Positions 46,357 to 56,012 of a stretch of 64,000 nt of DNA are shown here, in pieces. The notes beneath the pieces were generated by a model. It made no database searches. It was not told the origin of the DNA and worked only from the letters and a program-made list of their open reading frames with translations. Origin of the DNA: Bacillota bacterium (GTDB taxonomy: Bacteria; Bacillota; Clostridia; Acetivibrionales; DSM-1351); assembly GCA_023392075.1 (NCBI GenBank), contig JAEVZU010000067.1, positions 1 through 64,000 on the forward strand. Reading direction: 5' to 3'. Numbering within the stretch: the stretch's first letter is position 1; each line of letters starts with the position of its first letter. Both the position numbers and the translations under genes were made by a program.

Positions 46357-47685
46357 ATGGAAAAACCGAACTTTATGAAAATAGTGACTTGCTTATCACT
46401 TATAATGCTTTTATTGTTCTCGCAATTTGTACTTAATGTATATGCGGAGTCAGTTACATATAATGAAAAAACAGCTGCCGACACAGTTCTTGATATGGGA
46501 ATTGGCTGGAATTTAGGAAATACTCTTGAAGCGTGTGGCGATTGGATAAACGGACAGTCTGTAACAGACTATGAAACTGCCTGGGGGAATATAGTTACAA
46601 CTCAGGCGGTAATTGATGGTATCAAGGCTGCAGGTTTTAAAACTGTTCGTATTCCGGTAGCCTGGTCTAATCTTATGTCAGCTGACTATACAATCAACAG
46701 GGAGCCTTTAAAGCGCGTCAAAGAAGTAGTTGATTACTGCTCAAATAATGGTATGTATGCTGTTGTGAATATTCACTGGGACGGAGGATGGTTTGAAAAA
46801 TTTGCGACAGATTATGACGAAGCTATGAGAAAATACACCTCTATATGGACGCAAATAAGTAATTATTTCAAGGATTATCCCAATAATCTGATCCTTGAAT
46901 CCCTTAATGAGGAGGGCTGCTGGAACAGTATTTGGAATAGGTACGGCGGTACATCCGGAGAGGCTAAAACACGTGCATATAATATACTTAACAGCATCAA
47001 TCAGAAATTTGTTGACATTGTCAGAGCATCCGGAGGAAATAATACATCTCGCTGCCTTCTGATTGCCGGATATGCAACAGATATTGATCTTACATGTGAT
47101 GATTGCTTTAAAATGCCTGCAGATACCATAAATAATAAATTAATAATTTCGGTACATTATTATACTCCGTCTACTTTTACCATTCTTGAGGAGGATGCAG
47201 ATTGGGGTGAATGTGCAACAACATGGGGAACAGAGGCAGAAATCAATCTGGTTAAAACTGATTTTAATAAAATGAAAAACAGGTTTGCAAGTAACGGAAT
47301 CCCTGTTATCGTGGGGGAATATGGTACTACTATAAAGAATAAAGACCCAGAAAGTGTAAGACTTTATATTTCAACGGTTTGTAAAACTGCTTATGACCTG
47401 GGCTTTTGCCCTATTCTCTGGGACAGCAGTACTCATTATTCACGCAGCGATGCAAAAATCAAGGATCCTCAGCTTGCAGAAATGTTTTTAAAATACAAAG
47501 AATCTACTAGAGTCATGCCTGGAGATGTCAACGATGATAAATCAGTTGACGATTTAGATTATATTCAATTGAAAAATTACCTGTTGAATCCGGATAACTC
47601 CATAAATGAAAAGAATGCCGACATCAACCAGGATGGAGGTATTGATGCCCTTGACCTTGCACAGTTGAAAAAAAGTATTGCTTAA
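46357..47685 (+). CDS. Cellulosomal GH5 endoglucanase with C-terminal dockerin
   Basis: A 442-residue secreted enzyme: signal peptide (about 1-30, ending VYA), GH5 TIM barrel, and a type I dockerin (about 387-442; GDVNDDKSVDDLDYIQLKNYL and DINQDGGIDALDLAQLKK). GH5 marks: DMGIGWNLGNTLEA, VRIPVAWSN, acid/base Glu in SLNEEGCW near 184, nucleophile Glu in VGEYGT near 322. Cuts beta-1,4-glucan or a related backbone, such as xyloglucan or mannan, while bound to the cellulosome. ATG 46357 has TGGAGA upstream. It follows transporter 2, suggesting that the transporter takes up its products. Confidence 0.92.
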   Translation: MEKPNFMKIVTCLSLIMLLLFSQFVLNVYAESVTYNEKTAADTVLDMGIGWNLGNTLEACGDWINGQSVTDYETAWGNIVTTQAVIDGIKAAGFKTVRIPVAWSNLMSADYTINREPLKRVKEVVDYCSNNGMYAVVNIHWDGGWFEKFATDYDEAMRKYTSIWTQISNYFKDYPNNLILESLNEEGCWNSIWNRYGGTSGEAKTRAYNILNSINQKFVDIVRASGGNNTSRCLLIAGYATDIDLTCDDCFKMPADTINNKLIISVHYYTPSTFTILEEDADWGECATTWGTEAEINLVKTDFNKMKNRFASNGIPVIVGEYGTTIKNKDPESVRLYISTVCKTAYDLGFCPILWDSSTHYSRSDAKIKDPQLAEMFLKYKESTRVMPGDVNDDKSVDDLDYIQLKNYLLNPDNSINEKNADINQDGGIDALDLAQLKKSIA

Positions 47686-47695
47686 TAAGAATGAC

Positions 47696-47777
47696 TAGTA
47701 GTCTGTAAAACGTATATTGTTCCGCGAGGGGGATTTAACCGCCGGCAATGTATGAATTTAGGTATTATAGACTACTA
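47696..47777. repeat. Intergenic palindromic repeat, copy D
   Basis: Left arm TAGTAGTCTGTAAAACGTATATTG; right arm GCCGGCAATGTATGAATTTA through ATAGACTACTA. An 82-bp imperfect inverted repeat 10 bp after the GH5 stop. Confidence 0.8.
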
Positions 47778-47809
47778 AAGTAAAACAGTGCAAATCGCTG
47801 CCCAAATTT

Positions 47810-47849
47810 AATCAAGCTGCCGGAAAGCTTTCATGCCGGCAGCTTGATT
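47810..47849. other. Strong hairpin without a T tract
   Basis: AATCAAGCTGCCGG (47810-47823) pairs perfectly with CCGGCAGCTTGATT (47836-47849) around a 12-nt loop. No U run on either strand, so it is not a classical terminator; it may be an mRNA 3'-end stabiliser or a site for an unknown protein. Confidence 0.6.
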
Positions 47850-47892
47850 AGCAATATAGAGTAATATCAAAGCAGAGGTTATATTCCTTATT

Positions 47893-47910
47893 CAAAAAAG
47901 TACAAATATC
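47893..47910 (+). promoter_or_regulatory. CAAAAAAGTAC motif upstream of transporter operon 3
   Basis: CAAAAAAGTACAAATATC, close to the motif at 22211-22230. About 95 bp before the binding-protein start, in an AT-rich leader. Confidence 0.35.
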
Positions 47911-48002
47911 CTTCCGTATTTATCTATTTAATACTTTTAATAATATAAATACAATTAATACATAGATTTTATCTACATTTAATTTTAGGAGGGAAAAATT
48001 AT

Positions 48003-49346
48003 ATGAAAAAAGTAGTCGCGCTTCTTTTAACCACCGTGATGGCTGTGACTTCATTAGCAGGATGTGGCAGTGAAAATTCAAGCTCAGCATCAACAACCTC
48101 AACATCCGCTGCTACAAATTCGGAGTCGGCGGGGAGTAAAAAGAATATAACTCTTACTTTCGGCTCCCATCAATCCGGTTTGCCCACATCTGGTATTGTT
48201 CAAAAAATTGCACAGGATTATGAAGCTGAAACAGGGGTTAAAATTGATTTTCAGATTATTCCTGATGCACAGTGGAGAGATTTGCTGAAAGTAAAGTTGG
48301 ATTCTGGTGAAGCATACGATATTATGAACGTAGATGCTGATCCGCTCAGTATTGTAAGCAGAATAAATCCTGAGGTAAACGCTGTAGATTTGTCTGACCA
48401 GGAATGGGTAAAAAGAATAGATCCTTTAGCTTTGGCTGGTGTTTCTGTTAATAATAAGGTTTACGGCATACAGTTCAATGGGATTAGAAAATCAGGTATG
48501 TTCTATAACAAGAAAATGTTCAATGATCTCGGATTGAAAGCCCCAACTACTTATGAAGAGTTTAAAAATGTAAGTCGGAAAATAAAAGATTCCGGAGTTA
48601 TACCTATTTATGAGGCTATTCAGAATGGATGGCATCAGGTGCTTCCAATCGCTGAAACAGGTTCATACTATACTACCAAGTATGACAATTTGTATGAAAA
48701 ACTTAATAAAAATGAAATGAGAATATCGGATATTAAAGAAATGAAGCTTATTTTGACGCAGATGAAAGAATTTGCTGACTCGGGCTTCTATGGCAAGAAC
48801 TTTATGAGTCAGTCTGTTGAAGGTGCCAAAGAGGCATTTGCCAAAGGCGAGGTAGCAATGTTCTATAATGATGGAGGCTGGGCATTGCAAACTGAAACTG
48901 AATTTCCTGAGACAAAAGGGAATATAGGGTTTTTCTCAGCACCATGGGCTGATAACCAGACAATAAGCAGTAATCCAACATGCAATGCATACTTTATAAA
49001 TAAGAACAGCAAATACATTGATGATGCAAAGAATTATTTCAACTTCCTGGCAAAACATGAAAATCTTCAAAAATTACTTGATGAAGCAGGAAGTCTTGTA
49101 TCACTTTGCTGGCCGGAGATTGGGTCTAAAGAAAATCCGGAATATGTAGAATACTATAAAAGTTTGCCACAAGGGATTGTAATACAGGTGGGTGTTTCTT
49201 ATTTCGATCCCCAGTGGATGGATATTGGCAAGGATATTGATGCTATGTATGCCGGAAGTATGACTCCTGAGCAGGTTGTGAACAATATCGAAAAGAGAAG
49301 AGACGATCTGGCTGATTTGGCTAAAGATCCGGCTTGGAATAAATAA
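48003..49346 (+). CDS. ABC sugar-binding lipoprotein, transporter 3
   Basis: A 447-residue family-1 binding protein: lipobox TSLAGCGSE near residue 21, Ser/Thr-rich linker, then TLTFGSHQSGLPTSG and the SBP fold. Co-oriented with two permeases, GH31, GH94, a kinase, GH43 and a regulator; its ligand is therefore probably an alpha-xylosylated glucan oligosaccharide or mixed xylo-oligosaccharides. AGGAGGGAAAA precedes the ATG. A 20-bp hairpin follows the stop. Confidence 0.9.
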   Translation: MKKVVALLLTTVMAVTSLAGCGSENSSSASTTSTSAATNSESAGSKKNITLTFGSHQSGLPTSGIVQKIAQDYEAETGVKIDFQIIPDAQWRDLLKVKLDSGEAYDIMNVDADPLSIVSRINPEVNAVDLSDQEWVKRIDPLALAGVSVNNKVYGIQFNGIRKSGMFYNKKMFNDLGLKAPTTYEEFKNVSRKIKDSGVIPIYEAIQNGWHQVLPIAETGSYYTTKYDNLYEKLNKNEMRISDIKEMKLILTQMKEFADSGFYGKNFMSQSVEGAKEAFAKGEVAMFYNDGGWALQTETEFPETKGNIGFFSAPWADNQTISSNPTCNAYFINKNSKYIDDAKNYFNFLAKHENLQKLLDEAGSLVSLCWPEIGSKENPEYVEYYKSLPQGIVIQVGVSYFDPQWMDIGKDIDAMYAGSMTPEQVVNNIEKRRDDLADLAKDPAWNK

Positions 49347-49353
49347 TCAATCA

Positions 49354-49397
49354 AAAAGACAATCATGGTTGAATTTCTTCAATCATGATTGTCTTTT
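49354..49397 (+). terminator. Attenuating hairpin between binding protein and permeases
   Basis: A 20-bp stem with one G-U pair and a 4-nt loop, from AAAAGACAATCATG (49354) to CATGATTGTCTTTT (ending 49397), starting 8 bp after the binding-protein stop. The U run is inside the stem. Inside an operon this shape usually lets the binding protein be made in excess over the permeases. Confidence 0.75.
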
Positions 49398-49414
49398 AAG
49401 AAAGAGTGGCTGCT

Positions 49415-50290
49415 ATGAACAAAAATAAGATATATCCAACGTACCTATCCTTCGGTATTTTAACAATTTTTATACTTTTTTTCTTTTTACCCAGTATTTT
49501 GGGTGTATTTTATTCATTCACCGATTGGAATAGCATGAGTAATGAGGTTAATTTTGTAGGACTCAAGAATTATTTAAAAATTTTTTCCGGAAAATATGAT
49601 TTTGTAGCATATATTATTAATACACTTAAATTTACCGGAGCAACAATGATTATCAAACCCATATTGGGTATATGTCTCGCTTTACTTCTTACAAGTAAGC
49701 TTGTTAAATTAAAGAATGTTCACAGAATGATTATATTTATACCTCAGGTAATGTCCTTCCTAATTGTAGGACTTGTATTCAAGAGCCTGCTAAATCCTGT
49801 AACAGGATTTATAAATAATTTTTTCAATTCTATAGGACTCAGCTTTTTGGCACAAAACTGGCTTTCGGATGCCAAGCTTGCAATGTTTACTGTTATTGGT
49901 GTTGATACCTGGAAGGGTGTCGGCTATATAATGATAATAATAATTGCAGGAATAAATGCAATATCAGATACGTATTACGAAGCCGCAGAAATTGACGGAG
50001 CGAACTTTTTTCACAAGACCTGGTACATTACTCTGCCGCTTTTAAAATGGGTTATTTTAAATGTATCAATTTTAAACCTGACCTATGGATTAAGAGTTTT
50101 TGATGCAATATATGTATTAACTAATGGAGGACCAGGACATGCAACAGAGGTAATAAATACAGCAGTATATGGTGAATTCTCCAAAGGAAACTATGCGATG
50201 GGAACTACTTTGTCAAGTATTCTTTTCATATTTGTTATGTCAATATCCTATTTCCTGCTGAAGGCCTTAGAACCTAAGGAGGAGTCATAA
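49415..50290 (+). CDS. ABC sugar permease, transporter 3 (MalF type)
   Basis: A 291-residue six-helix permease with the coupling loop YEAAEIDGANFFHKTWYITLP. Pairs with the next permease, one base downstream. ATG 49415 is chosen; the GTG nine bases earlier is too close to the weak AAAGAGTGG site. Confidence 0.92.
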   Translation: MNKNKIYPTYLSFGILTIFILFFFLPSILGVFYSFTDWNSMSNEVNFVGLKNYLKIFSGKYDFVAYIINTLKFTGATMIIKPILGICLALLLTSKLVKLKNVHRMIIFIPQVMSFLIVGLVFKSLLNPVTGFINNFFNSIGLSFLAQNWLSDAKLAMFTVIGVDTWKGVGYIMIIIIAGINAISDTYYEAAEIDGANFFHKTWYITLPLLKWVILNVSILNLTYGLRVFDAIYVLTNGGPGHATEVINTAVYGEFSKGNYAMGTTLSSILFIFVMSISYFLLKALEPKEES

Positions 50291-50291
50291 T

Positions 50292-51116
50292 ATGAAGATA
50301 AAAAAAGGAGTAAGCACTTTAATTTTGAATTTAATTACTGTTTTAATCAGTTTGGTATTTATTGTTCCATTATTAGTTGTATTCCTGAATTCCTTCAAAA
50401 CAAGAGCAGAATCCAATACAATGTCCTTAAAACTGCCACATGTTTGGGTGTTTGAAAATTTTGAAACGGTAATAGAAAGAGGTAAACTGTTTCAATCTTT
50501 TTTGAACAGTATGCTATATGCAACTTTGGCTGCAGTAATTATTATAATACTAACCTCGGTTGCCGGATTTGTATTGGCACGAAACAGGTCAAAAATTAAT
50601 AAGTTGATTTACTATTTTATAATCCTCGGTATTGCCATGCCGATAAATACAGTTACTTTAATGAAAGTAATGAAAACTACCAATTTGGTTAATACACAAT
50701 TAGGAATTATCTTGATTTATGTAGCAATAAACATTCCCATAAGCCTATTTATAACATATGGGTTTATTGGAAACATTCCGGTTGATATTGATGAGGCTGC
50801 AATAATAGACGGTTGTTCCTCAAGGCAGCTGTTGTTACGAATAATCTTTCCTTTATTATCTCCGGTTATGGTAACGGTGTTTGTGCTGAATTTTTTAGGT
50901 ATTTGGAATGACTTTACCATGCCGCTGTACTATTTGAATAGCTCCCAAAAATGGCCTATGACCCTGGCAGTTTATAATTTTTTTGGAGTGTATGAAAATC
51001 AGTGGAATCTTGTGAGTGCGGATATAGTAATAACAATTCTCCCAGTGCTTTTGATTTTTATTATTGCTCAGAAGTACATTGTCGGAGGAATATCAGCCGG
51101 AGCCGTTAAGGGCTGA
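50292..51116 (+). CDS. ABC sugar permease, transporter 3 (MalG type)
   Basis: A 274-residue permease with DEAAIIDGCSSRQLLLRIIFPLL and a C-terminus of GGISAGAVKG. Very similar in pattern and length to the MalG-type permease of transporter 1 (same size, same DEAAI.DGC loop), suggesting duplication of the cassette. No ATPase gene follows. Confidence 0.92.
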   Translation: MKIKKGVSTLILNLITVLISLVFIVPLLVVFLNSFKTRAESNTMSLKLPHVWVFENFETVIERGKLFQSFLNSMLYATLAAVIIIILTSVAGFVLARNRSKINKLIYYFIILGIAMPINTVTLMKVMKTTNLVNTQLGIILIYVAINIPISLFITYGFIGNIPVDIDEAAIIDGCSSRQLLLRIIFPLLSPVMVTVFVLNFLGIWNDFTMPLYYLNSSQKWPMTLAVYNFFGVYENQWNLVSADIVITILPVLLIFIIAQKYIVGGISAGAVKG

Positions 51117-51220
51117 TATCTTGAATATTAGTCAGGACAACCGTAATTAATAAAATAAGCTAATAGAAAAAATGATAAATATTAAGTTAACATAGATGAT
51201 TATTTCTATAAGGAGTATTT

Positions 51221-53551
51221 ATGAAATTTACAGACGGATTTTGGTTAAAGCGCAAGGGAGTCAGTATTTATTCGCCAGCTGAAGTAAGAGACTATACTAT
51301 CAAAGAAAAGTCAGTAGTATTGTATGCTCCTGTGGTTAAAATAATTAAACGGGGTCAAACCTTGCAGGGGCCGCTGCTTACGCTGGAGATAAGCTCACCC
51401 GGTTGTGACATCATCAGGGTAAAATCACAGCACTTCATTCATAGGTTACCCATCTTCCCTGAATTTGAACTCAGGGAAGACAGTAGCTTTAAACCTGAGA
51501 TTACTGATGAAGCCAATGTGATTATTTTTAAAAGTGGTAAAACCTCCGTAAGAATATGCAAGGCAGATTTTTCGCTGAACTACTACTACGAGGATAAACT
51601 GCTTACAAAAAGCGGAACCGGCCAGATGGGGTATATTACCACTGAACACGAAGGGCCATATTTCCGTGAACAGCTTGATCTGGCTACAGGAGAATGTGTA
51701 TATGGTCTTGGTGAGCGTTTTACTGCATTTGTAAAAAACGGACAGAGTATTGATATATGGAATGAGGACGGAGGAACTTCTTCCGAGCAGTCATATAAAA
51801 ATATACCTTTTTATATAACCAATAGAGGTTACGGTGTATTTGTAAACCATCCTGAAAAAGTATCTTTTGAAGTAGCATCAGAGTCGGTTTCAAGAGTACA
51901 ATTCAGTGTATCTAGTGAAAAGCTTGAGTACTTTTTCATCGGATTCATCGGAGGAAATGATTTAAAGGATGTTATTCATAATTACACTGCCCTGACAGGA
52001 AAGCCTTCTCTGCCACCCGCCTGGTCCTTTGGACTCTGGCTGACCACCTCTTTTACTACAAACTACGATGAAAACACGGTGTTATCCTTCGTTGATGGAA
52101 TGTCTGAAAGGGATATTCCTCTGAGAGTATTCCATTTTGATTGCTTCTGGATGAGAGAGTATGAATGGTGTAATTTTGATTGGGATAGAGAGGTATTTCC
52201 GGATCCTCGGGATATACTGAAAAGACTGAAAGAAAGGGGGCTGAAAATATGTGTATGGATAAATCCATATATTGCACAAAAATCCAAGCTTTTTAATGAA
52301 GCCGCCGATAATGGATATCTAATAAAGCTGAGGGACGGTGAGGTCTGGCAATGGGATTTGTGGCAGCCCGGTATGGGAATCGTAGACTTTACAAATCCCG
52401 ATGCCTGCAGGTGGTATGCAGATAAACTGAATGAATTAATAGATATGGGAGTAGACTGCTTCAAGACAGACTTCGGAGAAAGAATACCCGTAAATGTTAC
52501 GTATAGTAATGGTGCTGATCCGCAAAAAATGCACAACTTCTATACCTACCTGTATAATAAGGTAGTATATGAAGTGCTTGCTAAAAGATTTGGTAAGGAT
52601 GAAGCAGTATTGTTTGCGAGAAGCGCAACAGCGGGTTCGCAGAAGTTTCCTGTGCATTGGGGCGGTGATTGCGTATCAAGATATGAATCCATGGGGGAAA
52701 GTTTACGAGGCGGACTGTCACTTTGCATGTCCGGCTTCGGCTTCTGGAGTCATGATATAAGCGGATTTGAAAGTACAGCTTCACCGGACTTGTACAAAAG
52801 ATGGTCTGCTTTCGGATTGCTGTCAACACATAGCAGACTTCACGGAAGCAGCTCCTATAGAGTACCCTGGCTATTTGATGAGGAATCTGTGGATGTGGTG
52901 AGATATTTCAGTAAATTAAAATGCAGCATCATGCCATACCTGTATAGTGTAGCATGCAAGACAGCCCTTACAGGAGTGCCCGCAATGCGACCAATGATAC
53001 TGGAATTCAGCAAGGACAGGGCCTGCGACTATCTGGATATGCAATATATGCTTGGAAATTCACTGTTGGTCGCTCCGGTTTTCAGAGCAGACGGAACGGT
53101 TGACTATTATCTACCTGAAGGAGTATGGACCAACTTTATTTCTAATGAGAGAGTACAGGGAGGAACCTGGAAATATGAGATTCACGGCTTTATGAGTATA
53201 CCATTGATGGTCAGACCAAATTCTATTATCCCGGTGGGAAACAATGATAATGTTCCTGATTATGATTATCTTGACGGGACAAGCCTCCACGTGTTCGAGC
53301 TATCAGATAGGGAAGCTGCCTCAGCTGTCATATATGATGTTGAAGGAACGGAAAGGGGCTTTGCCCAAGCAATTATGCTGGAAAGCAAGGTAAAAATAGA
53401 TGTGACAGGTTTACAAAACTATTCTGTAATCATGAGAAACGTACGAAGCGTCAAAGATGTTGAAGGAGCCGAGGCAGAAACCTGCTTACAGGGTACAAGG
53501 CTTGTTCCTTTTGATGGAATTAGCCAAATTACATTTTCGGTCAAGGTGTAA
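51221..53551 (+). CDS. GH31 alpha-xylosidase (YicI type)
   Basis: A 776-residue cytoplasmic enzyme. The N-terminus (MKFTDGFWLKRKGV) and overall layout match YicI-type alpha-xylosidases. The nucleophile Asp lies in CFKTDFGERIP near residue 417 and the acid/base Asp in HWGGDC near 483; the KTDFGE pattern is typical of alpha-xylosidases rather than alpha-glucosidases. It removes alpha-1,6 xylose from the non-reducing end of imported xyloglucan fragments or isoprimeverose. 104 bp after transporter 3 and 48 bp before GH94, probably the same transcript. Confidence 0.93.
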   Translation: MKFTDGFWLKRKGVSIYSPAEVRDYTIKEKSVVLYAPVVKIIKRGQTLQGPLLTLEISSPGCDIIRVKSQHFIHRLPIFPEFELREDSSFKPEITDEANVIIFKSGKTSVRICKADFSLNYYYEDKLLTKSGTGQMGYITTEHEGPYFREQLDLATGECVYGLGERFTAFVKNGQSIDIWNEDGGTSSEQSYKNIPFYITNRGYGVFVNHPEKVSFEVASESVSRVQFSVSSEKLEYFFIGFIGGNDLKDVIHNYTALTGKPSLPPAWSFGLWLTTSFTTNYDENTVLSFVDGMSERDIPLRVFHFDCFWMREYEWCNFDWDREVFPDPRDILKRLKERGLKICVWINPYIAQKSKLFNEAADNGYLIKLRDGEVWQWDLWQPGMGIVDFTNPDACRWYADKLNELIDMGVDCFKTDFGERIPVNVTYSNGADPQKMHNFYTYLYNKVVYEVLAKRFGKDEAVLFARSATAGSQKFPVHWGGDCVSRYESMGESLRGGLSLCMSGFGFWSHDISGFESTASPDLYKRWSAFGLLSTHSRLHGSSSYRVPWLFDEESVDVVRYFSKLKCSIMPYLYSVACKTALTGVPAMRPMILEFSKDRACDYLDMQYMLGNSLLVAPVFRADGTVDYYLPEGVWTNFISNERVQGGTWKYEIHGFMSIPLMVRPNSIIPVGNNDNVPDYDYLDGTSLHVFELSDREAASAVIYDVEGTERGFAQAIMLESKVKIDVTGLQNYSVIMRNVRSVKDVEGAEAETCLQGTRLVPFDGISQITFSVKV

Positions 53552-53599
53552 AACCTTTAAGCGCGCTTGGCGTGTAAGTGCGCACAGATGGGAGACTAT

Positions 53600-56011
53600 A
53601 TGATTAGTGTAACTAAAGATAATCAATACTATGAACTGAAAAGTCCAACAATCATTCCAAAAGCGTCAGGCTTTTTATGGAATGAAAAAATGATGATTCA
53701 GGTCAACTGCCGGGGATATGCAGTTTCTCAGTTTATGCAGCCAGAGCCTGCAAAATACTCACATGCACCTAACCTTGAAGCAAAAACTTTTATGCAGCCC
53801 GAACAGCCATATTATGCACATCATCCGGGCCGATTTGTATATATAAAGGATGAAGAAAGCAACAAACTTTTTTCTGCACCATACGAGCCTGTTAGAAATC
53901 TTCCTGATAAATATATTTTTTCTGTTGGTAAGAGTAAAATCTTTTGGCAAGTTGAAAACGACGAAATTCAGGTAGAGATGAGTTTAAGTTTGTCGAAGGA
54001 AAATCCGTTGGAGCTGTGGGAGGTCAAAGTCAGAAACATTTCTAACCGCAAAAAAAAGCTCAGCATTTATCCATACTTTACTGTGGGTTATATGTCATGG
54101 ATGAATCAAAGCGGAGAATATAACTCTGAATTTCAGAGTATTATCTGCTCCTCTGTTACACCTTACCAAAAATATAAGGATTACTATACTGTAAAAGACT
54201 TTTGTGACAAAACTTTTTTGATGGCTGAGCAGGAGCCTGATTCCTGGGAGGTAAGCCAGGAGGCATTTGAAGGGGAGGGCGGTATTTTCAATCCTTCAGC
54301 AATACGGCAGGATACGCTGGCGAAAGGGGACGCCCAATATGAAATGCCTGTTTGCGTCTTGCAATATAGACTAAACATGGGTCCGGGGGATGAAAATCGG
54401 TTCAGATTGGTATTCGGAGCAGCAAAAACAGAAGAGGATATTGCAGGATACCGCAGAACATTTTTCCTGAACAGGGATGAAAACGGTAAGGACGGTTTTG
54501 AACAGTCATTGTCAGAGTATGAAAAATATATCGCCGAAGGCATAGGCTGCTTGCAAATAGAAACACCTGATTCCCATCTTGACAATTTTGTTAACCATTG
54601 GCTGCCCAGACAAATGTACTACCATGGGATAACCAATCGTCTTTCTACAGATCCTCAGACCAGAAACTATCTTCAGGACAACATGGGAATGAGTTATATA
54701 AAGCCACAGACAGCCAGAAACGCATTTTTACTGGCACTGAGTCAGCAGCATGAAAACGGCTCTATGCCTGACGGCATAATTTTGTACAAAGGAGCTGAGT
54801 TAAAATATATAAACCAGATACCGCACACAGATCACTGTGTCTGGCTGCCGGTTTGTATCAGTACGTATCTTGACGAAACCAATGATTATACCATATTGGA
54901 TGAGATGGTAGAATTCTCGGATAACAATGAAAAATTTACGGTTTTTGAGCATATTACCCGTGCTGTTAAATGGTTGTTACATGACAGAGACGAGAGAGGG
55001 CTTAACTATATAAATCAGGGTGACTGGTGCGATCCTATGAACATGGTGGGCTTAAAAGGTAAAGGTGTTTCAGGATGGCTCACCATTGCTACGGCATATT
55101 CTTGTCTTGTTTGGTCAGGTATATGCCATAGTATCGGCAGAAAGGAAGAAGCCGGAATATTCAGGCTGGAGTCACAAAAAATAAACGGCAGCATTAATAA
55201 ATATTTATGGGACGGTCATTGGTATGCCCGTGGTATAACGGACGACAATGTTGTATTTGGTGTAAGCAGGGATTCAGAAGGACGGATATATATCAATCCG
55301 CAGGGGTGGGCACTGCTTAGCGGTGCTGCCGATGAAGAGAAGAAAAGAAAGCTGATGGCTGCAGTAGCAGAAAACCTGGAATCACCTTATGGAGTAGAAA
55401 AGCTTGCACCAGCCTACAACTCCATGAGAGAAGATGTTGGTAGGCTGACACAAAAGTATCCGGGAACGGCAGAAAACGGAGCGGTTTATAACCATGCTTC
55501 AGTATTTTATATATATGCGCTTTATACTGCCGGTGAAAAGGAAGATGCTTTCAGACTGCTCCGTAAAATGATTCCGGGACCGGATTTGCAGGATATAATC
55601 CGGCGAGGGCAGTTGCCGGTGTATATACCGAATTACTACAGAGGTGCATACAGACAAATTCCGAGGACTGCGGGCCGTTCCAGCCACCTGTTCAATACGG
55701 GAACGACCTCATGGTTTTACAGATGCCTTATCGATGGTCTATTTGGATTGAGAGGAGTACCCGAAGGGCTCGGTATAAAACCACAGTTGCCCGATGAATG
55801 GCAGACAGCTTCGGTTAAACGATATTTCAGAGGAGCAGTAGTCAGCGCAGAATTTGTAAGAGTGGAAGACATATGGACTGATGAGGTTTATGTAAATGGT
55901 TCGCTGGTTGAGGATGGAGTAATTAGAGATATTATACCGGGTTCGAAATACAACGTGCTTGTAAGAATTCCAGTAAAAAACAGGTTTGAGGAGGCTGGGG
56001 TACATGCTTAA
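53600..56011 (+). CDS. GH94 glycoside phosphorylase
   Basis: An 803-residue cellobiose-phosphorylase-family enzyme: N-terminal beta-sandwich with FLWNEKMMIQVNCRGYAVSQF, then an (alpha/alpha)6 barrel. The likely general-acid Asp is in NQGDWCDPMNMVG near residue 474-477 (family pattern DWND). NHASVFYIYALYTAG and TGTTSWFYR form the phosphate-binding C-terminal part. It splits a beta-glucoside with phosphate to glucose-1-phosphate. DWCD instead of DWND and HTDHCVW suggest it is not a plain cellobiose phosphorylase; acceptor specificity is unknown. ATG 53600 has GGGAGA upstream. Confidence 0.88.
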   Translation: MISVTKDNQYYELKSPTIIPKASGFLWNEKMMIQVNCRGYAVSQFMQPEPAKYSHAPNLEAKTFMQPEQPYYAHHPGRFVYIKDEESNKLFSAPYEPVRNLPDKYIFSVGKSKIFWQVENDEIQVEMSLSLSKENPLELWEVKVRNISNRKKKLSIYPYFTVGYMSWMNQSGEYNSEFQSIICSSVTPYQKYKDYYTVKDFCDKTFLMAEQEPDSWEVSQEAFEGEGGIFNPSAIRQDTLAKGDAQYEMPVCVLQYRLNMGPGDENRFRLVFGAAKTEEDIAGYRRTFFLNRDENGKDGFEQSLSEYEKYIAEGIGCLQIETPDSHLDNFVNHWLPRQMYYHGITNRLSTDPQTRNYLQDNMGMSYIKPQTARNAFLLALSQQHENGSMPDGIILYKGAELKYINQIPHTDHCVWLPVCISTYLDETNDYTILDEMVEFSDNNEKFTVFEHITRAVKWLLHDRDERGLNYINQGDWCDPMNMVGLKGKGVSGWLTIATAYSCLVWSGICHSIGRKEEAGIFRLESQKINGSINKYLWDGHWYARGITDDNVVFGVSRDSEGRIYINPQGWALLSGAADEEKKRKLMAAVAENLESPYGVEKLAPAYNSMREDVGRLTQKYPGTAENGAVYNHASVFYIYALYTAGEKEDAFRLLRKMIPGPDLQDIIRRGQLPVYIPNYYRGAYRQIPRTAGRSSHLFNTGTTSWFYRCLIDGLFGLRGVPEGLGIKPQLPDEWQTASVKRYFRGAVVSAEFVRVEDIWTDEVYVNGSLVEDGVIRDIIPGSKYNVLVRIPVKNRFEEAGVHA

Positions 56012-56012
56012 A

